A stretch of DNA of 64,000 nucleotides from an uncultured Marinobacterium sp. (GTDB taxonomy: Bacteria; Pseudomonadota; Gammaproteobacteria; Pseudomonadales; Balneatricaceae). A program made the translations under genes and the position numbers. Shown in pieces: positions 8,591 through 16,880 of the stretch. Positions within the stretch are counted from its first letter, which is position 1. Each line of letters opens with the position of its first letter. The DNA lies in contig CANMWJ010000008.1 in assembly GCA_947501565.1 (NCBI GenBank), positions 120,185 to 184,184 on the forward strand, in the 5' to 3' direction. Under the pieces are notes generated by a model. The model worked only from the letters and a program-made list of their open reading frames with translations. It did no database searches and was not told the DNA's origin.

Positions 8591-8645
8591 AAAAATACGT
8601 GAAATTTAACGTAATTAGATGATTGACATTTCACGTGAATATTAC
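8591..8645 (+). promoter_or_regulatory. Candidate operator/promoter region of the iac operon
   Basis: The 530-bp AT-rich gap 8207-8736 contains no gene. Near its end lie two inverted copies of ATTTCACGT: ACGTGAAAT at 8597-8605 and ATTTCACGT at 8628-8636. The second is the left side of a perfect 10-bp palindrome TTCACGTGAA (8630-8639). A TTGACA hexamer (8623-8628) abuts the palindrome. The word AAAAATACGTGA (8591-8602) recurs exactly upstream of the orphan TRAP gene at 29446. MarR proteins bind such palindromes, so IacR is the obvious candidate, but binding is inferred. No convincing -10 hexamer sits 16-18 bp after TTGACA. Confidence 0.5.
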
Positions 8646-8736
8646 GAGTCTGTAATGGCTGCATTGAGATGCACAGAGGGCGCAGGAAAGGCCTGCGGAC
8701 TAACCAGATAACTTGCTGGGCTGAGGTGAAAGGGTC

Positions 8737-9852
8737 ATGACGGTATTTTTCGAAAAGCTGGCTTTGGGCGGAGATCGCTGGTCGGTTGCGGTGAAAGACA
8801 CCATCGACGTGGCGGGTTATCCAACCGTTGCGGGCAGTCAGGCTCTGGCCGATGCACCTGATGCCACCGAAAACGCGACCGTGGTGCAGGCGTTGCTGGA
8901 TGCGGACTGTCATCTGGTGGGTAAAACCAATACCCACGAGCTGGCCTTTGGTATGACCGGCCTGAACCGCTGGGCGGGTACGCCGGTGAATCACCGCTAT
9001 CCCGACCTGATTCCGGGCGGTTCCTCCTGCGGTTCTGCCGTGGCGGTTGCCTCGGCGCTGGCCGATTTCTCCATCGGTACCGATACCGGCGGTTCCATCC
9101 GTGTACCGGCGGCATGCTGCGGTGTGTATGGCCTGAAACCAACCTTTGGCCGCCTGAGCCGTAAAGGGGTGATGCCTGCTGAGACGACGTTGGACTGTGT
9201 CGGTCCGTTCGCCGCGACCAGCGAGATGCTGATCAACGCCATGCAGGTGTTGGACCCGACCTTTACCGCGGTGCAGGAGATCAACGGGCTGCTGCTGGGG
9301 CGGGTGTGGGCCGAGGCGGACCCGCGTATCGACCTGACTTTAGACCGCTTTCTTGATCGCTCCGGGCTGGCGGTTCGGCCGGTGGAGCTGCCCGGCATGA
9401 TAGATGCGTTTGACGCGGGTATGAGCCTGATCAACGCCGAGACCTTTGCTGCCTGTGGTCATCTGCTGGAAACCGGCTTGATTGGTGATGACGTGGCCCA
9501 GCGTCTGAGTCGTGCACAGGAGACCAGCGCCGAAGAGCTGAAGCGGGCAGAAGAGGTCCGTATCCAATTTACCCAGGCGGTCGACCGCGCGCTGGAAGGG
9601 GTTAGCGCGCTGGTCCTGCCGACCTTACCAACGTTCCCGATGAGCCTGGCTGAGGCGCAGGCGGGAAAAGTAGATCTGCGGATCTCGGCGCTGGTGCGCC
9701 CGTTTAATCTCTCCGGCCATCCGGCCCTGAGCATCCCCCTGGAGACCGAAGATCGCAGGCCCGTTGGTCTGCAGCTGGTGGGTCGCAAAGGGGACGACGA
9801 ACTGTTGTGTGAACTCGCTCGGATCATGAGCGCCTTTATTTCCAAATCCTAA
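8737..9852 (+). CDS. iacH: Amidase, IacH-like
   Basis: A 371-aa amidase-signature enzyme. The Ser-cisSer-Lys triad is visible: Lys20 in VKDTIDVAG, the serine pair in GGSSCGS (residues 94-100) and the nucleophile Ser120 in GTDTGGSIRVPA. The cytoplasmic enzyme would hydrolyse an amide such as indole-3-acetamide, or an intermediate of IAA breakdown; in the P. putida 1290 iac cluster iacH is likewise the first gene and its exact role is unsettled. It is shorter than typical 450-500 aa amidases, consistent with the IacH type. First gene of a tightly spaced operon; iacA follows after 26 bp. The start ATG 8737 has GCTGAGGTGAAAGGG upstream. Confidence 0.85.
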   Translation: MTVFFEKLALGGDRWSVAVKDTIDVAGYPTVAGSQALADAPDATENATVVQALLDADCHLVGKTNTHELAFGMTGLNRWAGTPVNHRYPDLIPGGSSCGSAVAVASALADFSIGTDTGGSIRVPAACCGVYGLKPTFGRLSRKGVMPAETTLDCVGPFAATSEMLINAMQVLDPTFTAVQEINGLLLGRVWAEADPRIDLTLDRFLDRSGLAVRPVELPGMIDAFDAGMSLINAETFAACGHLLETGLIGDDVAQRLSRAQETSAEELKRAEEVRIQFTQAVDRALEGVSALVLPTLPTFPMSLAEAQAGKVDLRISALVRPFNLSGHPALSIPLETEDRRPVGLQLVGRKGDDELLCELARIMSAFISKS

Positions 9853-9878
9853 TAAAAAAAGAGTGTGGAGCCTGAATC

Positions 9879-11027
9879 ATGTCTTCCTACGTTTTAGACA
9901 AGGCCGCCTGGGGTGGTGCAGCGGAGTTTGACTCCCTGCTAGCGGAGATCCGCGAACGCCGTCAGGAGTTTGAAGACCAGAAGTACATTTCGCAGGACAT
10001 TATCGAGCGGTTTAAGCAGGTGGGTGTTTACCGTGCGCTGGTGCCAGAACGTTTTGGGGGTGATGCCAAGTCACCGCTGGAGTTCCTGCAGATGGTGGAA
10101 GCGATCGCCGCCGCCGACGGTTCGGCGGGCTGGGTTGCCAGCTTCGGCATGTACCCGATCTATCTGGCGTCACTGCCGGTATCAACCATCGAGAAAGTCT
10201 GGAAAGAGACCCCGGACGTGGTCTTTGCCGGTGGCATCTTCCCGCCACAGCCAGCCAAACGTGTGGACGGCGGTTTTCAGGTGAAAGGCCGCTGGCAGTT
10301 CGGCAGCGGCTGCATGGGCGCGACTGTATGCGGCGTGGGTATCCTGCCGGATGATGGTGAATCCCTGCCTCGCATGGCGGTGATGCCACGCGAGAAAGTC
10401 AAAATCGAACACACCTGGGATGTGATCGGCATGGTCGGCACCGGCTCCCACGATCTGGTGGTGGACAACGTGGTGGTACCCGAAGAGTGGACCTTCACCC
10501 GTGGCGGCAAACCGAACCTGGACGACCCGTTCTTCAGCTACCCATCGCTGGCGTTTGCCGCACAGGTGCTTTCCGTGACCACGCTGGGCATGGCCCGTGA
10601 AGCGATCGACGTAGTGCGCAGCATGGCGGGGGGCCGTAAGTCCGTGACTGGCGCGCCAAATCTGGGCGAGCGCGAATACGTGCAGATCGAGATCGCTAAA
10701 GCGGAAGCCAAGGTGCAGTCCTCTCGCGCCTTCTTCTACGGTGCGACCGATGCCGCCTGGCAGACCATCCTGGCAGGTGAGAAACCCAGCCCGGACCAGA
10801 TCAGCATGATCCGTCTCGCCGCTTCCAACCTGACCCACGAGTGCGCTGAAGCGATCCGCATCTGTTATCAGGTTTCCGGCATGACCAGTGCCTACAACGA
10901 TCATCCGCTGTCGCGCATTTTGCGTGACGCCAACATGGCGACCCAACACGCATTCATGGGTGCGATCACCTACAAGAACGCGGGCGCCATGATGTTCGAT
11001 CACAAACCGCTGCCGGGCTACCTCTGA
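9879..11027 (+). CDS. iacA: Flavin-dependent monooxygenase of acyl-CoA dehydrogenase fold, IacA-like
   Basis: A 382-aa protein of the acyl-CoA dehydrogenase-like flavoprotein hydroxylase class (group D monooxygenases such as HpaB/HsaA relatives). The N-terminal helical domain contains FKQVGVYRALVPERFGG and ADGSAGWVASFG, the central beta domain includes VKGRWQFGSGC and GMVGTGSHDLVVDNVVVPEEW, and a C-terminal four-helix bundle ends the protein. It lacks the catalytic glutamate of true acyl-CoA dehydrogenases. IacA performs the first oxidation of indole-3-acetate using reduced flavin, which here would be supplied by IacG (26447-27376). It lies between iacH and iacB in the same order as in described iac clusters. 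A ribosome-binding site precedes the ATG at 9879. Confidence 0.88.
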   Translation: MSSYVLDKAAWGGAAEFDSLLAEIRERRQEFEDQKYISQDIIERFKQVGVYRALVPERFGGDAKSPLEFLQMVEAIAAADGSAGWVASFGMYPIYLASLPVSTIEKVWKETPDVVFAGGIFPPQPAKRVDGGFQVKGRWQFGSGCMGATVCGVGILPDDGESLPRMAVMPREKVKIEHTWDVIGMVGTGSHDLVVDNVVVPEEWTFTRGGKPNLDDPFFSYPSLAFAAQVLSVTTLGMAREAIDVVRSMAGGRKSVTGAPNLGEREYVQIEIAKAEAKVQSSRAFFYGATDAAWQTILAGEKPSPDQISMIRLAASNLTHECAEAIRICYQVSGMTSAYNDHPLSRILRDANMATQHAFMGAITYKNAGAMMFDHKPLPGYL

Positions 11028-11073
11028 GCAGCCCTTACCTGACCACTAACCAAAATAATTAAGAGTGAGTGAC

Positions 11074-11433
11074 ATGAGCGAAAACACCAAACACCGGGTT
11101 CTGTTCTGCATCGGCGTAAACCAGAACTTTATGGACGCACCCCAGAGTGAGATGGGCGATGTCTGGCAGGCGTTCAGCGCCATGATGGCGGGCATTGCCG
11201 AGCTGCCGGGCGTTGACGTGCTGGGCATCATGGACGACGACCGCATCCAGGTCGGTCCGTCCACATCCTCCCCGTGGACCGCCTACATCATGGCCGATGT
11301 GCCGGATCTCGACACCGTGATCGCGGGCTGTGATCTGTTCCGCTCCACACCGGTGGGTGACGGCACCTACAAGCTGTGGAAGTACTGCAAGGTTGAGGCC
11401 CGCATCGGCCGCGAACTTGTTGTTCCATCCTGA
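11074..11433 (+). CDS. iacB: IacB-like small protein
   Basis: A 119-aa protein with no membrane segment. The pattern of strands and helices (HRVLFCIGVNQNFMD, VLGIMDDDRIQVG, WTAYIMADVPDLDTVIAGC, YKLWKYCKVEARIGREL) suggests a small ferredoxin-like alpha+beta barrel of the kind seen in EthD/stress-responsive A/B families. In iac clusters the equivalent gene is iacB, needed for or associated with early IAA oxidation but without a settled biochemical role. A GTG at 11065 is in frame three codons earlier; the ATG at 11074 is preferred. iacI follows after 22 bp. Naming rests on size and position as much as on sequence. Confidence 0.75.
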   Translation: MSENTKHRVLFCIGVNQNFMDAPQSEMGDVWQAFSAMMAGIAELPGVDVLGIMDDDRIQVGPSTSSPWTAYIMADVPDLDTVIAGCDLFRSTPVGDGTYKLWKYCKVEARIGRELVVPS

Positions 11434-11455
11434 TTACTGGCTGGGAGTTGAGCTG

Positions 11456-11977
11456 ATGGCTGCACGAGAAACCGTGGCTTCGCTGGCGAAGCGCCTGCAG
11501 GTGTTTGAGGACGAGAAAGCGATCCGTGCCTGCATGAACCAGTACATGTACCTGTGCGACATCCTCGATGTGGGTTTCCCGCTGGAGGACCTGATGGTGC
11601 TGTTCACCGACGATGCGGTCTGGGAAGGGCGCGGCAAACGCTACGGCAAAACCTTCGGCAGTCATCAGGGCAAAGACGCGATCCGCGCCATGTTTGCCAA
11701 ATACGTGCAGCCCCCGGCGCACTTTGACACCAACGTGCACTTCCTCACCAGCGAGCTGATCGATGTGCACGGCGATGAGGCTAACGGCAGCTGGGTGCTG
11801 TTGCAGACCGCGACCTTCAGCAGCGGCAAATCACAGCTGAGCAGCGCGCGCCTGAGCGTGAAGTTCCGCCGCGATGAAGGCGTCTGGCGTATGAGTCACT
11901 TCCAGACCGAAAGCCTCTTTAACAGACCGGTGAAAACGCCCTGGGATCAGCCCGCTGATCTGCCGGTGCCTGAATAA
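11456..11977 (+). CDS. iacI: SnoaL/NTF2-like protein, IacI-like
   Basis: A 173-aa protein of the SnoaL/NTF2 alpha+beta barrel type: a helical start (KRLQVFEDEKAIRACMNQYMYLCD), FTDDAVWEGRGKRYGK, then a strand-rich half with HFDTNVHFLTSELIDVHGDEANGSW and WRMSHFQTE. Members include ring-hydroxylating dioxygenase small-subunit relatives, isomerases and hydratases. In iac operons the gene at this position, between iacB and iacC, is iacI, of unknown function. The frame is open upstream into iacB, but the ATG at 11456 follows GGGAGTTGAGCTG and matches the fold start. It overlaps nothing and precedes iacC by 45 bp. Confidence 0.75.
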   Translation: MAARETVASLAKRLQVFEDEKAIRACMNQYMYLCDILDVGFPLEDLMVLFTDDAVWEGRGKRYGKTFGSHQGKDAIRAMFAKYVQPPAHFDTNVHFLTSELIDVHGDEANGSWVLLQTATFSSGKSQLSSARLSVKFRRDEGVWRMSHFQTESLFNRPVKTPWDQPADLPVPE

Positions 11978-12022
11978 CCGGTCTCCGATAACCGAATTAC
12001 ACGAACACAAATGGGGAACCCC

Positions 12023-13300
12023 ATGACCGATATGATCGACGTTAAGCCCGTAGTTGCTGACTACGAGAGCCTGATTAAACCCGACAAAGTACACAGCAGC
12101 CTCTACTCCGATGCGGAGATCTACGAAGAGGAGCTGGACAAGATCTTCAACAACACCTGGGTATGGGTAGGTCACGAAAGTGAAGTGCCTGAGGTGGGTT
12201 CTTACAAAACCGCGATGATCGGCCGTCACTCCGTGATCGTCAGCCGCGACCGCAAAAAGAACATCCATGTGCTGCTGAACCGCTGCCGTCACCGCGCAGC
12301 AACCGTGTGCGAAGGCAAAAAAGGCAAAACCAAGAGCTTTATGTGCCCGTACCACGGCTGGGGTTACTCCCTGGATGGCGCGCTGCGTGCGGTACCAAAA
12401 CCGGAAGAGTACGAAGGTGTCTTCGATAAATCCGAATACCCGCTGGTGAGCCTGCGTTTTGAAACCTACCAGGGCCTGATCTTCGCCACCTTCAACGAAG
12501 AGATTGAACCGCTGGAAGATTTCCTCGGCGGTGCCAAGAAGTGGATCGATCTGTTCGTGAAGCAGGGCGGCGGTTACCCGCTGAAGGTGCTGGGCGATCA
12601 CCGTTTCCGTTTCCCGGGCAACTGGAAGATCCAGCTGGAAAACACCACCGATGCCTACCACTTCCCGATCGTGCACAAATCTTTCGTGACCGGCCTGGAT
12701 GAGCAGACCGCTGAGGTCTTCGACTTCCTCGACGGCGAAGGCCACGTGGAAGATCTGGGTAACGGCCACAGCGTGATGGTGATGATCCCTGAACTGGTGG
12801 ATCTGGAAAAAGATCTGGACGAGCCGATCCCAGAGCGTTTCCAGGAGCTGGCGGATGCGCTGGCCGCAGAAGGTCACTCCGATCTGGAAGTACGCCGCAT
12901 GGTGCGTGCGGTAGGTGGCTCCGGATTCAACCTCAACCTGTTCCCGAACGTAGCTTGCTCCATGGCGTTCTTCCGTGTGCTGGCGCCGGTTTCTGTTAAC
13001 GAAACCGAAATCCACCACGTGGCGATCGGCGGTGAAGGCGCACCGGCACCGTTCAACCAGATGCGTATGCGTCTGCATGAGCACTTCCAGGGCCCGATGG
13101 GCTTCGGTACGCCGGATGACGCGGAAGCCTGGGAGCGAGTGCAGAAAGGTTCCCACGCCGGTAACAACGAATGGATTCTGCTCAACCGCGGTCAGGCCAA
13201 CCTGACCACCAGTCCGGACGGCAACGTATCCGGTGCGGTGTGCTCGGAAACCGGTATGCGCGCTGCTTACCAGCAGTGGAAAAAGATGATGACCGCCTGA
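12023..13300 (+). CDS. iacC: Ring-hydroxylating dioxygenase large subunit, IacC-like
   Basis: Alpha subunit (425 aa) of a Rieske non-haem iron dioxygenase. The Rieske [2Fe-2S] ligands are Cys88-x-His90 and Cys108-x2-His111 in NRCRHRAATVC and FMCPYHGW. The mononuclear iron site is visible in NTTDAYHFPIVHKS (Asp210, His213, His218), with a third carboxylate expected near the C-terminus. In the iac pathway IacCD acts on a late oxidised indole-acetate intermediate to give catechol, with electrons from IacF. An in-frame ATG at 12011 is possible, but the ATG at 12023 has GGGGAA just upstream. iacD follows after 22 bp. Confidence 0.9.
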   Translation: MTDMIDVKPVVADYESLIKPDKVHSSLYSDAEIYEEELDKIFNNTWVWVGHESEVPEVGSYKTAMIGRHSVIVSRDRKKNIHVLLNRCRHRAATVCEGKKGKTKSFMCPYHGWGYSLDGALRAVPKPEEYEGVFDKSEYPLVSLRFETYQGLIFATFNEEIEPLEDFLGGAKKWIDLFVKQGGGYPLKVLGDHRFRFPGNWKIQLENTTDAYHFPIVHKSFVTGLDEQTAEVFDFLDGEGHVEDLGNGHSVMVMIPELVDLEKDLDEPIPERFQELADALAAEGHSDLEVRRMVRAVGGSGFNLNLFPNVACSMAFFRVLAPVSVNETEIHHVAIGGEGAPAPFNQMRMRLHEHFQGPMGFGTPDDAEAWERVQKGSHAGNNEWILLNRGQANLTTSPDGNVSGAVCSETGMRAAYQQWKKMMTA

Positions 13301-13322
13301 TCAGCGACGGAGTAAGAGAACA

Positions 13323-13802
13323 ATGACCGATTTAAACCTACTGGCGCGGGTAACAGCGTTCATCAACATCGAAGCCGACATGCTGGATTTCGAAGAATAT
13401 CAGCCGTGGCTGGACCTCTGGACCGACAACGGTGAATACGTGGTGCCGATCGATCCACACGAGACCGATTTCGCCAACACCCTGAACTACGCCTACGACA
13501 AGGCCGAGATGCGTCAGATGCGAGTGGCACGTCTGGTCGGCGGTGAAGCGGTATCCACCCAGACCACCGAAAAAACTGTTCGTGGCCTGTCCCGCTTCCG
13601 CATTCTGGAAGATGACGAGATTCACGTCACCGTGCGTTGCGCCATGTACCTGAGCGAATGCCGCCACGGCAACCTGAAAACCTACCCGGCGGATGTGACC
13701 TACAAACTGCTGAAAGCGGACAACGACTTCCGCATTGAGCAGAAGGTGGTGCGTCTGCAGAACGCCGACGCTTACCTCAGCAGCATCGGTTACATCCTGT
13801 AA
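13323..13802 (+). CDS. iacD: Ring-hydroxylating dioxygenase small subunit, IacD-like
   Basis: Beta subunit (159 aa) of the Rieske dioxygenase, a cone-shaped SnoaL/NTF2-like fold that supports the alpha3beta3 hexamer and has no cofactor. Typical elements are INIEADMLDFEEYQPWLDLWTDNGEYVVP at the start and FRIEQKVVRLQNADAYLSSIGYIL at the end, which matches the short YL-rich terminus of beta subunits. It is placed immediately after iacC and 12 bp before iacE, with GACGGAGTAAGAGAACA upstream. Confidence 0.9.
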   Translation: MTDLNLLARVTAFINIEADMLDFEEYQPWLDLWTDNGEYVVPIDPHETDFANTLNYAYDKAEMRQMRVARLVGGEAVSTQTTEKTVRGLSRFRILEDDEIHVTVRCAMYLSECRHGNLKTYPADVTYKLLKADNDFRIEQKVVRLQNADAYLSSIGYIL

Positions 13803-13814
13803 GGAGGTGAAAGC

Positions 13815-14558
13815 ATGGATCAGGTAGCTCTGGTAACAGGTGCCGCACAGGGGCTGGGAGAAGCGATCGCCCGCAACCTGTTCAACGCCGGTTTTGCAGT
13901 GGTGATCACCGACGCCAACGAAGCGGGTGCGCAAGCGACCGCGCAGGCGATCGATCCGAGCGCGGAGCGGGTGATGGCGCTGAAGCTGGATGTGCTCAAC
14001 AAGGGCGACTTTGACGCCGCCCTGCAGGCAGCCATCGAGCGCTTCGGCAAGGTAGATGCGCTGGTCAACAACGCCGCCATGACGCCGACCACGCCGGTGA
14101 TGGAGATCACCGCCGAGGAGTTCGACAAGGTGGTGGGTGTCAACCTGCGCGGTTCCTTCTTTGGCTGTCAGGTGTTTGGTCAGTACTTCGCCGACAACGG
14201 CTACGGCCGCATCGTCAACATGGCGTCTCTGGCCGGGCAGAACGGGGGCACCGCCTCCGGCGCGCACTACGCCTCCAGCAAAGGGGCGATCCTGACCATG
14301 ACCAAAATCTTCGCCCGTCAGCTGGCGGCAAACGGCGTCACCGTAAACGCGGTGGCACCGGGTCCGATGGACCTGCCGTCGGTGCGGGAGCTGGTTCCGG
14401 CAGAAAAGCTGGAGCAGATCATCAACGACATGATCCCGGTTAAAGAGCTGGGCAACGCTGACTTCGTCGCCGATCTGGTGACCAAGCTGGCGGGCCGCGA
14501 TGCCTCCTTCGTCACTGGCGCGGCGTGGGATGTAAACGGCGGGATCTTTATGCGCTAA
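13815..14558 (+). CDS. iacE: Short-chain dehydrogenase, IacE-like
   Basis: A 247-aa SDR oxidoreductase with the cofactor motif TGAAQGLGEAIA near the N-terminus, an NNAA motif near residue 88, the catalytic Ser in NMASLAGQNGG and the YASSKGA Tyr-x3-Lys motif at about residues 154-160. The acidic residue after beta 2 (VITDANEAG) indicates NAD preference. IacE is the SDR of the IAA pathway, proposed to oxidise a hydroxylated intermediate. An unusually clean ribosome-binding site, AAGGAGGTGAAAGC, precedes the ATG. A strong GC hairpin lies between this gene and iacF. Confidence 0.87.
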   Translation: MDQVALVTGAAQGLGEAIARNLFNAGFAVVITDANEAGAQATAQAIDPSAERVMALKLDVLNKGDFDAALQAAIERFGKVDALVNNAAMTPTTPVMEITAEEFDKVVGVNLRGSFFGCQVFGQYFADNGYGRIVNMASLAGQNGGTASGAHYASSKGAILTMTKIFARQLAANGVTVNAVAPGPMDLPSVRELVPAEKLEQIINDMIPVKELGNADFVADLVTKLAGRDASFVTGAAWDVNGGIFMR

Positions 14559-14566
14559 GCGGTTGT

Positions 14567-14591
14567 GGTGCGGCGGCCCGGCCGCCGCACC
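14567..14591. other. Strong intercistronic hairpin between iacE and iacF
   Basis: GGTGCGGCGGC (14567-14577) pairs perfectly with GCCGCCGCACC (14581-14591) around a CCG loop. There is no T-run, so it is more likely an mRNA-stabilising or processing element than an intrinsic terminator; it could lower expression of downstream genes relative to iacH-E. Confidence 0.55.
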
Positions 14592-14634
14592 TGCCGCAGT
14601 ATTTGCGTTAGCAATGTGTTTTTAGGGTGAAATC

Positions 14635-15591
14635 ATGAGCGATCAATTAATCGATGTAGTTATTACCAAACGTGAGGATCAGGGCGAGGCGGTTGCCGTG
14701 TTCGAACTCACGCCACAAGAGGGGCAGGAGCTGCCAGCGTTTGAGGCCGGCGCCCACGTAGACGTGCATGTAACACCCGACATGGTGCGTCAGTACTCAC
14801 TGAGCAATGACCCGGCACAGAACGGTATCTACCGCCTGGGCATTCTCAAAGACCCGAATTCACGCGGTGGTTCCGAAGCGATCCACGCCAACTTCCAGAC
14901 CGGTACCGCGCTGCAGATCAGTGCGCCGCGTAACCACTTTCCGCTCAATACCGCAGCCGAGCGTACGGTGCTGATCGGCGGTGGTATCGGTATCACACCG
15001 ATGCTGACTATGGCCTACACCCTGAAAGCCCAGGGCAAACCGTTTGAGTTGCACTACTGCGCACGCAGTCGCAGCAGTGCGGCATTTCTGGAGGAGCTGG
15101 CCGAGCAGTTTGGCGACGCGGTGATTCTGCACTTCGACGATGAAGGCGAGACGCAGCGTTTCCAGCCAGAACAGGTGCTGGCACCGGCAGCCGACGGCAG
15201 CCACATGTACGTCTGTGGTCCCTCCGGATTTATGGACTGGGTGATCGCCAGCGCGGAGCAGGTGGGTTACGCCAAAGACAACATCCACTTCGAGTACTTC
15301 AACGTTGAGGTGGATACCAGCGGTGCTTCTTTCGAAGTGTACGCGGAGCAGAGCGATATCACTGTGACTGTCGGTGAAGAGCAGACCATCGTCGATGCCC
15401 TGGCCGAAGCCGGTATCAAGGTGGATGTCTCCTGCGAACAGGGTGTGTGCGGGACCTGCCTGTGCGACGTGATCGAAGGTACGCCGGATCACAAGGACAA
15501 GTTCCTCACCGAGGAGGAACGCGAAGACAATGACCAGATCGTGCTCTGTTGCTCGCGTTCACTGAGCGACCGCTTGGTTCTGGATATTTGA
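14635..15591 (+). CDS. iacF: Dioxygenase reductase (FMN/NAD/2Fe-2S), IacF-like
   Basis: A 318-aa one-component reductase of the phthalate dioxygenase reductase/vanillate demethylase reductase class. The flavin-binding RQYSLSNDP motif lies at about residues 53-61, the nucleotide-binding GGGIGITPMLTMA at about 117-129, MYVCGPSGFMDW at about 190-202, and a C-terminal plant-type [2Fe-2S] domain with Cys267-x4-Cys272-x2-Cys275 and Cys305. It passes electrons from NAD(P)H to the IacCD Rieske centre. The final genes of the canonical order H-A-B-I-C-D-E-F are complete here; the next gene is a TRAP binding protein after a 253-bp gap. Confidence 0.9.
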   Translation: MSDQLIDVVITKREDQGEAVAVFELTPQEGQELPAFEAGAHVDVHVTPDMVRQYSLSNDPAQNGIYRLGILKDPNSRGGSEAIHANFQTGTALQISAPRNHFPLNTAAERTVLIGGGIGITPMLTMAYTLKAQGKPFELHYCARSRSSAAFLEELAEQFGDAVILHFDDEGETQRFQPEQVLAPAADGSHMYVCGPSGFMDWVIASAEQVGYAKDNIHFEYFNVEVDTSGASFEVYAEQSDITVTVGEEQTIVDALAEAGIKVDVSCEQGVCGTCLCDVIEGTPDHKDKFLTEEEREDNDQIVLCCSRSLSDRLVLDI

Positions 15592-15725
15592 GAGCCGGTC
15601 ATCTGAATCAGCTGTGTAGCCGCAGGCGGTACTCCGGCATGAGAACCCTGCGGCAACACAGATAACGGACTGAGGGTGAAAGATCAGTCCCGCAAGACCT
15701 ATTGCTTAAACCCTTTTGCAGTGCC

Positions 15726-15746
15726 GGACCCCACCGCGGTGGGTCC
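15726..15746. terminator. GC-rich hairpin in the iacF - dctP gap
   Basis: GGACCCCACCGCGGTGGGTCC-type near-palindrome (15726-15746, one bulged C). It is followed by an A-rich rather than T-rich run on the plus strand, so termination is uncertain. It lies 100 bp before the TRAP operon start and may mark the end of the iacH-F transcript or a processing site. Confidence 0.4.
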
Positions 15747-15844
15747 ACCATAACAAAAACGTAGCACCGGCCACCGGTGTATCCATTGGTAGATAACAAG
15801 AACTAGGCGAATTTAAAACGCTGGAATACCAGGAGAAAAGACGC

Positions 15845-16864
15845 ATGAAAAAGGTACTTACTACAGTTGCTGCTGGCATCGTTCTTTCCGCAAACGCCAC
15901 CCTGGCTTTTGCAGAAACCAAGCTGACACTGTCCTCATGGCTGCCGCCCACCCACCCGGTGGTGAAAGACATGATCGTACCCTGGACCAAACAGGTGAAA
16001 GAGGCGACCAACGGTCGTGTCACCGTCAACGTACTGGCTAAAGGTCTGGGCCATCCGAAGATCCACTACGATATCGCCCGTGACGGCCTGGCAGATATCA
16101 CCTACAGCGTGCACGGCTACACCCCGGGTCGTTTTGTGATGACCAAAGCGGTGGAGTTCCCGTTTGGTGGTGACAGTGCTGAAGCCCTGTCCGTCGCTTA
16201 CTGGCGCGTGCACCAGAAATACCTCTCCAAGGCGCGTGAGCACAAAGATACCCAGCTGCTGAGTGTCTTCACCCACGGTCCGGGCCTGATCCACAACAGC
16301 AAGAAAGACGTGACCTCCGTGGCTGACCTCTCCGGCATGAAGATGCGTGTTGGCGGCGGCGTGGTGAACGATGTGGCGACCTCCCTGAAAGCGGTACCGC
16401 TACTGAAACCGGCCTCCAAGAGTTACGAGCTGCTTTCCCACGGCGTAGCTGACGGCACCCTGCTGCCGATGGAATCGGTGATGGGCTTCAAGATCCAGGA
16501 TCTGGTGAAACACACCACCGTCGTACCGGGCGGCTTGTACAACATCAGCTTCTTCCTGGTGATGAACCGCGACCGTTTCCGCGATCTGTCGAAAGAGGAC
16601 CAGGCAGCGATCATGCGTGTGTCCGGCGAAGCGTTCGCCAAGATGGCGGGCCGTGCCTGGGATGACGCCGACAACGCTGCACTGAAAGCGATGAAAGCCA
16701 ACGGTAACGAAGTCACAGTGGCTAGCGATGCGTTTATTGCCGATGTGAAAAAGCGCACCGCCGATCTGGAAGGCAAGTGGATCAAGGAAGCGAAAAAACG
16801 TGGCGTAGATGGCGAAGCCGCACTGGCTGAGCTGCGCCAGATCACCGCGACCTACAACAAGTAA
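15845..16864 (+). CDS. dctP: TRAP transporter solute-binding protein (DctP type), iac-linked
   Basis: Periplasmic binding protein (339 aa) of a TRAP transporter. A Sec signal peptide (residues 1-23, cleavage after AFA) is followed by LTLSSWLPPTHPVVKDMIVPW and the conserved DctP segments GRVTVNV, LADITYSVHGYTPGRF, MKMRVGGG and a long C-terminal helix. It would capture the substrate for the DctQM permease encoded just downstream. Its place inside the iac/meta operon makes indole-3-acetate or a related aromatic acid the likely ligand (inference). A close paralogue, also of this LSSW(L/V)PP type, lies at 29446-30474. GGAG upstream of the ATG. Confidence 0.9.
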   Translation: MKKVLTTVAAGIVLSANATLAFAETKLTLSSWLPPTHPVVKDMIVPWTKQVKEATNGRVTVNVLAKGLGHPKIHYDIARDGLADITYSVHGYTPGRFVMTKAVEFPFGGDSAEALSVAYWRVHQKYLSKAREHKDTQLLSVFTHGPGLIHNSKKDVTSVADLSGMKMRVGGGVVNDVATSLKAVPLLKPASKSYELLSHGVADGTLLPMESVMGFKIQDLVKHTTVVPGGLYNISFFLVMNRDRFRDLSKEDQAAIMRVSGEAFAKMAGRAWDDADNAALKAMKANGNEVTVASDAFIADVKKRTADLEGKWIKEAKKRGVDGEAALAELRQITATYNK

Positions 16865-16880
16865 TTATCCGAGACCCGCA

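Noticed and set aside
8623..8656. A complete sigma-70 promoter TTGACA...TGTAAT before iacH
   Set aside because: The spacing is 22 bp, too long for a normal promoter; only the -35-like hexamer is kept as part of the operator region.
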